From the NCBI GenBank assembly GCA_946122785.1, contig CAMGYJ010000008.1, positions 23,523,475 through 23,587,474 on the forward strand: a stretch of DNA of 64,000 nucleotides. The letters run 5' to 3'. The position numbers and the translations under genes were made by a program. Of this stretch, positions 21,907 through 32,240 are shown piece after piece (the stretch's first letter is position 1; each line of letters begins with the position of its first letter). The notes under the pieces were generated by a model, which had not been told where the DNA came from, made no database searches, and worked only from the letters and a program-made list of their open reading frames with translations. This DNA is from Linum tenue (Eukaryota; Streptophyta; Magnoliopsida; Malpighiales; Linaceae).

Positions 21907-22170
21907 TGAAAAGGAGCTTGAATGAAGATGAAGAAGCTCCAGAATTAGTTGCTGACCACAGAGGAAATACAGAGGTGATCATGGAAAAGGGAATGACAGC
22001 AGAAAAGGATTAAGAAGATGACATGGTCCTAAATGAAGAAAGAAGCAACGCACCATTTCATTCTGTAAATCGATAGCTTTCCATTTTCACTGTGTAATTA
22101 GACAGGTGTACAACTTACATTGGTTAGTTAGAAAGTTAGTTTAACGGCTATCCATTTCTAAATCTTCCCA
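21907..22170 (+). repeat. copia 5' LTR, copy 1, lacking its TATA segment
   Basis: It aligns with the 3' LTR at 35426-35787 from TGAAAAGG to TCTTCCCA. About 96 bases are missing between ttaacggcta and tccatttcta; in the 3' LTR that segment holds attataaatag. The primer site tggtattagagt (22171-22182), one or two changes from the initiator-tRNA-Met complement, follows at once. The same deletion is present in the duplicate at 29930-30193. Confidence 0.85.
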
Positions 22171-22299
22171 TGGTATTAGAGTGGTGCTCATCGCGCTAAG
22201 ATATGTTTTCTCTTCGAACAAACCCTCCTTCTTCAAACTCTCTTTTCCTTCATCAATTTTCTGAGATTTTGTTGCAACAGACAACGAAACTTCACCCAA

Positions 22300-22655
22300 T
22301 ACAGAATTCAGATCTGACTCATCTTCGGAATTCAAAGCTGTGGGATCCCAGTATGAAGACCCTTACCTCAATCCTTACTATCTACCTCCTCAAGATGGAG
22401 CTCTACCCACGATCATCTCCATCAAACTTGGCAATGGTAACTACCATACTTGGAGTGAGGTCATGCTACTGGCCCTAGAGACGAAAAACAAATCTCAATT
22501 CATCGACGGCCGCATACTAGTTCCTCAGGTAACAGATGCTCACTATCAATCCTGGGCTAGATGTAATGAAACCATTCGTTGCTGGATCTACAATTTATTG
22601 TCTGATGACATAGCCAACAGTGTTATGCGATTGGGGTTAGCAAAGGATGTATGGG
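22300..22655 (+). pseudogene. gag: copia gag, N-terminal part, copy 1
   Basis: The open frame gives the start of a Ty1/copia gag: I-S-I-K-L-G-N-G-N-Y-H-T-W, then Q-S-W-A-R-C-N-E-T-I-R-C-W-I and D-V-W at the end. It is cut by the gypsy LTR at 22656. An in-frame stop upstream near 22260 suggests damage at the start. The identical piece in copy 2 (30323-30678) continues beyond the solo LTR at 32241. Confidence 0.8.
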
Positions 22656-24217
22656 TGACACACCAAAACACAACACCAAACTGCGACCAAGTGTAATCGC
22701 AGTCCGGGAATGCAGTAACAGGCAAGTTTTATTATCAACCCGGGGTCTAGATCTACTGCTTACTCCGTGATTCTCTATTATCTAGCAAACTAATTCGAGT
22801 GATTGTTGTTTAAAGCAAAAGCAGTAAGAAAGCAGGAAATGGTTCGGTCTTCAAAAGCAGGTAAGAGTCACTCGGGATTGAGTCCCCCTAGCCCCTTGGT
22901 TAGGTTCAATTGCAATTCCCTGGGTTGATTTACTGTTGATTAGACTGCGGAAGATCCGACAGTAGCTTGGAATCTCTTAAGCTGACCAAGCCCTCTCAGT
23001 CTAACTACCCGGCAGACGACTAGTCTTCACCGGGATAGAAAGCTGAGGCTATGAACACAGAACTCCACTACTGGCGTCAAGAACACCAGTACAAAGCAGT
23101 AAACTGGCTAACTCTCGTATAGCCAATCTCCTACTATCGAATGAAGAGGCTCTAACAACCTAATCAGATTCTATCTATCTCAGGTTGAAGCAGAAATTGA
23201 GACAAGCTGATCAGACTCAAATCAATTCATGAAACATGCATCATTCGATTAAAATCAAACAATAATATCATCCCAAGTCATTACAATCAAATCCCTAACA
23301 CAAGGAACTAGGGTTCTTCATACCCAAGTGAGAGAAGAGTTCTACTCCATAGAGAGAGAAGGGAAAACAGAAATCAGAGTAGTCATACTCATAAAGATGA
23401 GGAAAATCTGCTCTGGGATGTCAATCTTCACTCCTAGGGACGCAATCTGGGCTTCAATGATGAGAAATCCACTCCAAAATAGCTCCTAGGGTTTGTTCTT
23501 CGCTCTTTCTCTCTCTAAAACTCTGTTTTTGCCCAGAAAATCGAATTCCCTTTCCTTGGCTCGAATCTGCCTCCAAAAACCCGACTCTGGGCGAATTACG
23601 GGCAGAATTACGACCGTAATCACGTCCTGCCCGTAATTCGCACCAAAACGCACGTTTCACTTAAGCTGCAGGAGGAGGAGATACGCCCGTAATTTCCCAA
23701 TTACCGCCAGTAATTTGGGAATTACGGCCGTAATTCTTGGGATCTTGCCCGTAATTTTATCACCGCGAGGGAATTCTGGGTAGAAGGCTCGGCCAATAAA
23801 TTACGGGCATGCCCTGGCCAATTACGGCCGTAATTTGGCAGGGGCTGCCCGTAATTCTGTCTCCGCTCCTGTTCAAAGCTTCGTTTCTCCCTCGTCCGGA
23901 CTCCAAATCAGTCGCCGTTTGAACCCAGACGCTCGTAGTCTCGTCCTCTTTCTTTTCATGAAAAGCTTGCATGATTATTTTTCCATAAAGTGAGGTAGAA
24001 ATCCATTCTTCTTCAGGTCATACCCGAGTTTCTTCTCCCGAATCGTCAATTGATCTCTGATTGACTTGAAACTTGCGCCTATGCTTCACTTTATGTGCTA
24101 GGACCTGAAATGTGACAAAGGAACACAACCTAGCGTAAAATAGGCCAAGGAACAATCAATTCGAGCCAAAATGGACAGGAAACCAGGGTGAAAACACGTG
24201 CAAATACGATGCTATCA
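22656..24217 (-). repeat. 3' LTR of gypsy element B (1,562 bp)
   Basis: On plus it runs TGACACACC to GCTATCA, so it is TGATAGC to GTGTCA on minus. The target word atggg precedes it (22651-22655). It contains three palindromic modules with attacggccgtaat-type cores (23588-23840). The polypurine tract of element B abuts its right end. Confidence 0.93.
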
Positions 24218-24258
24218 AATTCCCCCACACTTAACTGTTTGCTTGTCCCCAAGCAAAC
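24218..24258 (-). promoter_or_regulatory. Polypurine tract and adjacent hairpin of element B
   Basis: On minus, a 9-bp-stem hairpin with a 4-base loop (gtttgcttg/caagcaaac; 24237-24258) is followed directly by ttaagtgtgggggaatt and the LTR. The tract would prime plus-strand DNA synthesis. The same hairpin stands before the tract of the element at 8249. Confidence 0.8.
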
Positions 24259-26449
24259 CAAGTACTACACAAGGTAAGCTCACATATTTCAGTCAACCAA
24301 CATTAGGGACAAGTCATAAAGGCACAGAACACGTGAATCAAACTGGTTTTCAAACATCAACACATGAACAACTTTATTAGCAACCTGGACAACCACCACA
24401 AAGGACATTCGAGTGCAGCAAATCAAGCAACGGAAGAGTTTCCCTTCTGTTCACCAACCAACCCAGACTTGACTCGACCACTCACTCAAGACAGTCAACT
24501 CATGCATCCAACTCAAGACATCAGAACAGAGACCGAGCAATCTAGGTCCTCACCGGGGTACAAGAGCATATAGAAAATGAAAATGAATCACTCACTCTCG
24601 ACCAGTGGGGTCAGGACAATTTGATGCGAAAGATGCGCATGCTATTTCTCTCAATCCCTATCATCTCTTCACCATGACGGCAGCCTCTAAATGCTAGAGT
24701 TCACATATGGGGTGTCACCACTAACTAATCAGGAGGTCTTAGACACAGGTTCAAATGACTAGCTAGGTCTTGGACATGGGGAAAAGGCCTTTTAGGTGGT
24801 GGAAGTACTCATAGCAAAAGGTTCCACATTTTCCAAACACACAATCACAGTCAAACAAACCGGTATTTTCTTTCTGCTAATCTGCATTACTCAATATCTC
24901 AAGAGCACAAGAGCGAAGGAGGCATAAACATCAGCATTTCCAAGCCAGACTGCTAAGAAACACTGCTTACTGGGCATTATTCAGATTTTTGGCAGTGGCT
25001 CTCTTTTGCTTTCAATTTTTCTTTGTTTTTCTTTTATTTTTCTTTTCATTTCTTAAGAGAGCCACCACTTCTGCACATATTTCAAACATCTGCCCAACCT
25101 TTAAGCACTACCTCCAACACTCACATAGACTTTAGCAGAAACAGCAGAGAATATGTAAAAACCACTCTGTGGAACCTTCTAAAAGATGCAACAAGGGTGA
25201 TTTTTCATTACAGACCAAAAGAAAGGATAACACACGGCTCAAAGGGGCTGACTAGGGGATATGACACATCAGGACAGTCAGTTTTGGGCGTGGGCTAATC
25301 CTATGCCCCCATCATCTTAGCTAGTGACAACGTGAATGCTACACATCATGGAAGAGGGATCTATCGCACAAGAAAGAAACGAGCAGGCTCAAATCTCACA
25401 TGGCTACCTATATGCTCTATCTCACATTCTGATACCCTGAACTAGATGCATAAACGACTGTTAAGAACAAGTAATCAGATCAAGTCAGATCAAGTCACAG
25501 TTGGCAAGCAAACAGTCGAAAAACTGAACTTCTACATCGTTTTACTGCACTTCTCAGTCCTCATCATAGGTTGTCCTAGTCGCAAACAAGTTGTCATGCA
25601 TTAATCCGAAAACCAATCAATTCATCCATCAAAACACAGTGCCAATATGATCAAACAGCAGTACTTGGAGCCCTCAAATCGTACGATTCGGACAGCGGAC
25701 TAGGCTCCAAGCACTCATATATACGTTCCAATAAATACAAAGAACCCCCCCACACTTAAATGCGACAGTGTCCTCAATGGAGCGAAGGGAAGGGGAACGA
25801 TGTTACCGTGAAACAGTGGTCAGGAACGTTGACTGGATGGCGGACCAGTCAAAAGCAGAGGACTGGACAAGGGCACAGAGCTAGGACCAACAGAACACAC
25901 ACATTGGGTGAAATAAACCATAGTTCCAAGTCAACAATCCACACAACGGGAACAAGAAATAAAAACAAACACAATCCGGAGTCTAAATCTGGAAAGAAAG
26001 ACAAAGGCCGAGCGGGTTTTTTAAAAATTTTCGGGGGTAATTACGGGCACGAATACGGCCGTAATTCCCCCTTGGCATGCCCGTAATTTCTATGCCGAGA
26101 GCATATTGCCCATGTGAATTAATTACGGGCAGGGGGTCGAAGAATTACGACCGTAATTTAGCCCCCCGTGCCCGTAATTTTTATGCCGAGGGCCCTTTTT
26201 CACCTGTTTTTGAGCTGCAAATTCGAACATCCAAACCCAAACGTGCCCCGGTTAAAAAAAATAGACCACCATAGACCAAAATAGACCATCCGTGGCACGA
26301 GAAACATTCCAGAAAGACTCCAAACAGACTCAATGACTCGAAAACGACACAAATTAAAAAGGAAAAAGGATAAAAATGCAAACCGTGGTGGGGTTGCCTC
26401 CCCACAAGCGCTTCTTTACCGTCTTTTAGCTGGACGCCAGTATGGATGC
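24259..26449 (-). other. Non-coding 3' internal region of element B
   Basis: No reverse transcriptase, RNase H or integrase frame lies between the protease frame and the LTR. A second polypurine-like word (cccccccacacttaa on plus, 25745-25759) matches the core of the true tract. Two palindromic modules of the LTR type lie at 26036-26093 and 26118-26182. The rest is A-rich and CT-rich sequence. Confidence 0.75.
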
Positions 26450-27775
26450 TCAGGGAAGTGTAGGATCAGGTGCCTTCAAGAGCGGATCCACATCGCTCTT
26501 GAGGTACAGCTTCAAATGGTGGCCATGCACGCGACGAATGTGGCCACCTGCATTTGCCAGCTCGACTTGGCCATCCGGTACGATGCAAGCGAGTGAATAC
26601 TCGGATGGCCAAGGTGGGGGCGGGACCAGCTCATAGTGGTCTCCGGCTTTCTTTCGAGCGGGCTCAGTTGCCTGCAGTTTCGGCCGCCACTCCTCCTTGA
26701 TCTGTTCTTTGGATGACGGAGTGGTCCGGAGTGGCGGCGAAGGTGTGGAAGGCGGGTCCTGCAAAATAGGCAGCACAGAAGGATACACGACAAACTCGTG
26801 CTCCTGGTGAGATACAGCATGCAGAGGTAGCGAAGCAGGTATAGTGTCAGCAACAGAAAACGTTATTCGCTCCTCGCCATCTCTCAAAACTAAGGTCCCA
26901 TCATGCACATATATGAGAGCCTTGGCGGTGGCCAGGAAAGGCCTTCCCAGTATAAGAGGCACTTCTGTGTCCTCACTGATGTCCAGGATAACAAAATCCA
27001 CAGGATATGTGAATTTGCCAACCTTAACCAGAAGGTCTTCCACTATACCCCTAGGATGCACTACAGATCTGTCAGCTAATTGAAGGGTCATCCTAGTAGC
27101 ACGGGGTTCACCTAGGCCTAGTTTCATGAACAATTTATATGGAATAACATTGATACTAGCACCTAAATCCGCCAAGGACTTCTCTACATGCAATTTATCA
27201 ATAGAGCATGGGATAGTAAAACTACCTGGGTCCTTTTTCTTCTGCGGAAGCTTGTTCTGCAGAATAGCCGAGCACTTCTCGCTGAGCTCCACAGTGGCCA
27301 GCTCACTCAGCTTCTGCTTCTTTGAGAGAAGCTCTTTCAGAAACCTCGCATACTTTGGCATTTGCGATAGTGCCTCCAGGAAGGGCACTTGGACATTCAG
27401 CTTCTTGAGCATGGCCATGAAGTTCTCGAACTCGGTCTCCAGCCTGTCTTTGTGCAACCGAGTAGGGAAAGGGAGTTTAGGGACATACTCCTTCACTACT
27501 GGTTGCGGTTTAGGTGTAGGCACCTCAACCTCCTTCTCAACTTCTTGTTCAACTGCTGGAGATGCTGCAACAGGGCTTTCTCTCTCCGGTTCCCGAGCAG
27601 GGGGGTCAACAGTCATCTTGCCACTCCTGGTCATGATGGCATTGCAGCGCTCATTCGGGGTCGGCGGGTGAGGAATGGTCTGCGCTGGTAGAGTACCAGG
27701 AGCCCTTTGAGCCACTGCCTGGGCCACGCTCCCCAGCTGGATCTGGATATCCTGCAAAACAGCCTGTGTATTCCT
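26450..27775 (-). CDS. Gag C-terminus and aspartic protease of gypsy element B
   Basis: The frame continues that of gag after one in-frame TAG (27776-27778). It holds Pro-rich linker sequence, then L-P-F-P-T-R-L, and a retropepsin-like domain with L-A-D-L-G-A-S-I-N-V-I-P-Y. Athila/Tat proteases commonly have Asp-Leu-Gly in place of Asp-Thr-Gly. Further on come P-V-D-F-V-I-L-D and P-L-I-L-G-R-P-F-L-A-T-A, the conserved second half. The product would cleave Gag and depend on an autonomous relative for reverse transcription and integration. It ends at 26450 and no pol domain follows, so the element is gag-pro only. Confidence 0.88.
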   Translation of the reverse strand, partial: RNTQAVLQDIQIQLGSVAQAVAQRAPGTLPAQTIPHPPTPNERCNAIMTRSGKMTVDPPAREPERESPVAASPAVEQEVEKEVEVPTPKPQPVVKEYVPKLPFPTRLHKDRLETEFENFMAMLKKLNVQVPFLEALSQMPKYARFLKELLSKKQKLSELATVELSEKCSAILQNKLPQKKKDPGSFTIPCSIDKLHVEKSLADLGASINVIPYKLFMKLGLGEPRATRMTLQLADRSVVHPRGIVEDLLVKVGKFTYPVDFVILDISEDTEVPLILGRPFLATAKALIYVHDGTLVLRDGEERITFSVADTIPASLPLHAVSHQEHEFVVYPSVLPILQDPPSTPSPPLRTTPSSKEQIKEEWRPKLQATEPARKKAGDHYELVPPPPWPSEYSLACIVPDGQVELANAGGHIRRVHGHHLKLYLKSDVDPLLKAPDPTLP

Positions 27776-29152
27776 CTAACCAGCTTCCAGAGCCAGGAGT
27801 TGACCCGAGGCCTTCTCCATGAACTGCTCAAAGGTGTTGAATTTCTGAGCACTAACACTGGCGAGAGAACCCACCAAGTCCCGCAGTTCAGCCATCTTAT
27901 CGTTCTGCACTGGGGCAGCAGGGGCTGCACCTGGCTGCTGGAATTGCCCCTGTCTGGGCTGATATGGTGGCCTCTGGAAGCCCGGTGGTCCCTGTGGAGC
28001 TGGTGGTCTGGGATTTGGCCCAGCCCAGGAGAAGTTAGGATGCTGGCGCCACCCCTCATTATACGTGTTGCTGTAGGGGTCATTGCGCCTGACATTGTTG
28101 ATGAAGTTCACCTGCTCCTGGGGTGTGGTCGATTCCTTCATCGCCTGGCAGTCTTCCACCATATGATGGGTGCTCTCGCACCACTGGCAGAGCATCGCCT
28201 GCTGCTGTCCGGTCCCTGGAATCATCCCGGAACGATCGATAGCTGAGACCAGCTTCGATACTACCTGCACCAAATCAGATGACTGGGTGCCCACAGCATG
28301 CACACCCCGGCCTGGTGCTCTCCTCGATCTCCTGGCAGTGCCCCAATCATAACCATTCTCCGCCATCTCTTCAAAGAGTTGATTCAGCTGTGGCGGGGTT
28401 TTGGTCAGCATGTTCCCGCCACAAACCGAATCGATCAGCTGCTTGTCCTCCGGGAAGAGGGCGTGATAGAAGGTGCCCACCTTGAACGCATCGTTGAAAC
28501 CATGATTGGGGCACCTGAGGAAAAGGCTGTTGTACCTCTCCCATGCATCCCTGATGGTTTCATCCTCATCCTGAGCAAAATATGTAATCTGCTTCTGGAG
28601 ATCAGCTGTCTTGGATGGAGGATGGTAGCGGGTGAGGAACTTGTCCGCCAGGTTGGCGAACGTGGTGATGGAGCCCGGAGGTCGAGTGTCTAGCCACTCC
28701 TTGGCTTGCCCCTCCAGAGTGAATGGGAAGTACCTCAGCTGGATGGCATCTGCTGATACCCCATTGATCTTGATTCCATCAATGAGCTCGTGGAATCGCC
28801 TGAGATGTGATCGAGGGCACTCTCCCTCCTTACCACGGAACACTACTGAACCGCGCAGCATGGTGATCACGGAGGTGCTCACCTCAAAGTTGTTGGCTGG
28901 GACCTGAGGGTGTTGAATGGGGGACCTCATGTCCGCAGCCCTAGCGGTCCAGTAGGATCCCATGGTCTGCTCCCCGGGGATCACATTGTTGTTCTGCGGA
29001 TCACCCATCTCGCCTTCTTCTTCTCCGATCTGTAGCTGTGACAGCGCCTTCTCCGCAGCCAGTCGCGCCTTTAGAACCCGCTTGGAGTTCCTGCAGGTTC
29101 GTTCAAGCTCCTGGTCAAGTGGTAGTAGATCTCCCGACTGGCTACGGGTCAT
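27776..29152 (-). CDS. gag: Gag of Athila/Tat-type gypsy element B (458 aa to the TAG)
   Basis: ATG at 29152 starts the same protein as in element A (M-T-R-S-Q-S-G). The Retrotrans_gag core lies at about residues 95-260. A Cys/His cluster with spacing C-x2-C-x4-H-x4-C (C-Q-W-C-E-S-T-H-H-M-V-E-D-C) follows near residue 325 and is probably a zinc knuckle that binds RNA, with a Pro/Gln-rich tail after it. The frame stops at TAG 27776 but is open again directly after it. The leader to the right is cut at about 29236, before the primer site, by the duplicated block. The gag is long and otherwise intact, so the element was probably mobile until recently with proteins supplied in trans. Confidence 0.9.
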   Translation of the reverse strand: MTRSQSGDLLPLDQELERTCRNSKRVLKARLAAEKALSQLQIGEEEGEMGDPQNNNVIPGEQTMGSYWTARAADMRSPIQHPQVPANNFEVSTSVITMLRGSVVFRGKEGECPRSHLRRFHELIDGIKINGVSADAIQLRYFPFTLEGQAKEWLDTRPPGSITTFANLADKFLTRYHPPSKTADLQKQITYFAQDEDETIRDAWERYNSLFLRCPNHGFNDAFKVGTFYHALFPEDKQLIDSVCGGNMLTKTPPQLNQLFEEMAENGYDWGTARRSRRAPGRGVHAVGTQSSDLVQVVSKLVSAIDRSGMIPGTGQQQAMLCQWCESTHHMVEDCQAMKESTTPQEQVNFINNVRRNDPYSNTYNEGWRQHPNFSWAGPNPRPPAPQGPPGFQRPPYQPRQGQFQQPGAAPAAPVQNDKMAELRDLVGSLASVSAQKFNTFEQFMEKASGQLLALEAG

Positions 29153-29929
29153 GCACTACCTGCACACAGTCAGCAGAAACAACCCGTGAAGGCACACAGG
29201 TGGAAAAGAAAAATGCAATAAAAGAAAAATGCACACAGTCCCTACTCTTCCTCCGTCGTTCAAAATGAGGGTAAAATACCTCATATACCACTTAAGTTTG
29301 AAAATTAGAGGAGCTATACCACTTAAATTTAAATAGCGCGTCGGGTACTACTTATGTCTTTAAATTGTGCTTCCGTACAATTTTCCATCCGATTGACTAA
29401 TAGAAGTGAACTGCCTGCCAAGCATTTTCATCTTCCTGCCACCATAAGCTCCAGCGTCGCCTACCACAAGTGCTTCGTATGCAATTCTGGCATTCCTCCA
29501 ATCCGAAACCTAATTATTCAATCAATTCCATTTTCCCACAAGCCACTAATGTATAGTGCATATCAACCACAACCTACTCAATACATGACCACCATTATCA
29601 CTATCTCCGCCGGCACCACTAACCTACTCCCCCCCCCCTCTCAACTTCCCTATCCTCCCTTCCAAATTCTTGCAACTCGCACGATATCGATGGAGGGACC
29701 CATTCTTTCTTTCTGGTTAGGTCGTTAAGGAGACAAGGAAAGAGTCGGTTTCGATTTGGAGGGCGGAGGGTGAAGAGCGCAAACTGAGGCAAGGAAAGAG
29801 TGGGTAGAGGTGGGCAGCTGGAGACGGAGGCCTAAGAGGCAGGTGAGCCGGTCAGAGATGACTTAGTGTACGGAAGCCGAGAAAGGGAGTCGTCAGAGAA
29901 AGTAGCGGTGAAAAAGGGTTGTGGCGGTG

Positions 29930-30193
29930 TGAAAAGGAGCTTGAATGAAGATGAAGAAGCTCCAGAATTAGTTGCTGACCACAGAGGAAATACAGAGGTG
30001 ATCATGGAAAAGGGAATGACAACAGAAAAGGATTAAGAAGATGACATGGTCCTAAATGAAGAAAGAAGCAACGCACCATTTCATTCTGTAAATCGATAGC
30101 TTTCCATTTTCACTGTGTAATTAGACAGGTGTACAACTTACATTGGTTAGTTAGAAAGTTAGTTTAACGGCTATCCATTTCTAAATCTTCCCA
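29930..30193 (+). repeat. copia 5' LTR, copy 2
   Basis: Duplicate of 21907-22170 with the same internal deletion, followed by the primer site at 30194. Confidence 0.9.
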
Positions 30194-30678
30194 TGGTATT
30201 AGAGTGGTGCTCATCGCGCTAAGATATGTTTTCTCTTCGAACAAACCCTCCTTCTTCAAACTCTCTTTTCCTTCATCAATTTTCTGAGATTTTGTTGCAA
30301 CAGACAACGAAACTTCACCCAATACAGAATTCAGATCTGACTCATCTTCGGAATTCAAAGCTGTGGGATCCCAGTATGAAGACCCTTACCTCAATCCTTA
30401 CTATCTACCTCCTCAAGATGGAGCTCTACCCACGATCATCTCCATCAAACTTGGCAATGGTAACTACCATACTTGGAGTGAGGTCATGCTACTGGCCCTA
30501 GAGACGAAAAACAAATCTCAATTCATCGACGGCCGCATACTAGTTCCTCAGGTAACAGATGCTCACTATCAATCCTGGGCTAGATGTAATGAAACCATTC
30601 GTTGCTGGATCTACAATTTATTGTCTGATGACATAGCCAACAGTGTTATGCGATTGGGGTTAGCAAAGGATGTATGGG

Positions 30679-32240
30679 TGACACGCCAAAACACAACACC
30701 AAACTGCGACCAAGTGTAATCGCAGTCCGGGAATGCAGTAACAGGCAAGTTTTATTATCAACCCGGGGTCTAGATCTACTGCTTACTCCGTGATTCTCTA
30801 TTATCTAGCAAACTAATTCGAGTGATTGTTGTTTAAAGCAAAAGCAGTAAGAAAGCAGGAAATGGTTCGGTCTTCAAAAGCAGGTAAGAGTCACTCGGGA
30901 TTGAGTCCCCCTAGCCCCTTGGTTAGGTTCAATTGCAATTCCCTGGGTTGATTTACTGTTGATTAGACTGCGGAAGATCCGACAGTAGCTTGGAATCTCT
31001 TAAGCTGACCAAGCCCTCTCAGTCTAACTACCCGGCAGACGACTAGTCTTCACCGGGATAGAAAGCTGAGGCTATGAACACAGAACTCCACTACTGGCGT
31101 CAAGAACACCAGTACAAAGCAGTAAACTGGCTAACTCTCGTATAGCCAATCTCCTACTATCGAATGAAGAGGCTCTAACAACCTAATCAGATTCTATCTA
31201 TCTCAGGTTGAAGCAGAAATTGAGACAAGCTGATCAGACTCAAATCAATTCATGAAACATGCATCATTCGATTAAAATCAAACAATAATATCATCCCAAG
31301 TCATTACAATCAAATCCCTAACACAAGGAACTAGGGTTCTTCATACCCAAGTGAGAGAAGAGTTCTACTCCATAGAGAGAGAAGGGAAAACAGAAATCAG
31401 AGTAGTCATACTCATAAAGATGAGGAAAATCTGCTCTGGGATGTCAATCTTCACTCCTAGGGACGCAATCTGGGCTTCAATGATGAGAAATCCACTCCAA
31501 AATAGCTCCTAGGGTTTGTTCTTCGCTCTTTCTCTCTCTAAAACTCTGTTTTTGCCCAGAAAATCGAATTCCCTTTCCTTGGCTCGAATCTGCATCCAAA
31601 AACCCGACTCTGGGCGAATTACGGGCAGAATTACGGCCGTAATCACGTCCTGCGCGTAATTCGCACCAAAACGCACGTTTCACTTAAGCTGCAGGAGGAG
31701 GAGATACGCCCGTAATTTCCCAATTACCGCCAGTAATTTGGGAATTACGGCCGTAATTCTTGGGATCTTGCCCGTAATTTTATCACCGCGAGGGAATTCT
31801 GGGTAGAAGGCTCGGCCAATAAATTACGGGCATGCCCTGGCCAATTACGGCCGTAATTTGGCAGGGGCTGCCCGTAATTCTGTCTCCGCTCCTGTTCAAA
31901 GCTTCGTTTCTCCCTCGTCCGGACTCCAAATCAGTCGCCGTTTGAACCCAGACGCTCGTAGTCTCGTCCTCTTTCTTTTCATGACAAGCTTTCATGATTA
32001 TTTGTCCATAAAGTGAGGTAGAAATCCATTCTTCTTCAGGTCATACCCGAGTTTCTTCTCCCGAATCGTCAATTGATCTCTGATTGACTTGAAACTTGCG
32101 CCTATGCTTCACTTTATGTGCTAGGACCTGAAATGTGACAAAGGAACACAACCTAGCGTAAAATAGGCCAAGGAACAATCAATTCGAGCCAAAATGGACA
32201 GGAAACCAGGGTGAAAACACGTGCAAATACGATGCTATCA
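30679..32240 (-). repeat. Solo-like gypsy LTR with perfect TSD in copia gag
   Basis: It is 1,562 bp, from TGACACGCC to GCTATCA on plus, flanked by atggg at 30674-30678 and 32241-32245. Copia gag reads on across it. This fixes the exact insertion site of element B. The LTR now stands alone, as after LTR-LTR recombination. Confidence 0.93.

Larger units (their letters stand above)
21214..24217. repeat. Direct duplication, copy 1 (3,004 bp)
   Basis: This block recurs at 29237-32240, always 8,023 bases apart, with no net indel and about nine substitutions found by eye. It contains the MULE-like left end, the copia 5' LTR and gag start, and a whole gypsy LTR. The upstream junction shares agtccct with the gypsy leader broken at 29236. 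Confidence 0.95.
29237..32240. repeat. Direct duplication, copy 2 (3,004 bp)
   Basis: Same content as 21214-24217. Copy 2 replaces the expected gypsy leader, primer site and 5' LTR start to the right of gag, then ends in a gypsy LTR that leads directly into the rest of the copia element. Confidence 0.95.

Noticed and set aside
23588..23860. CRISPR-like array
   Set aside because: The repeats are palindromic modules of varying spacing in an LTR of a plant retrotransposon; there are no equal spacers and no cas genes.
24360..25300. Small plus-strand frames in the gypsy interior
   Set aside because: They run antisense to the element in its non-coding 3' region and show no domain.
26844..28907. 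Several long plus-strand frames (up to 181 codons)
   Set aside because: All are antisense shadows of the gag-protease frame.
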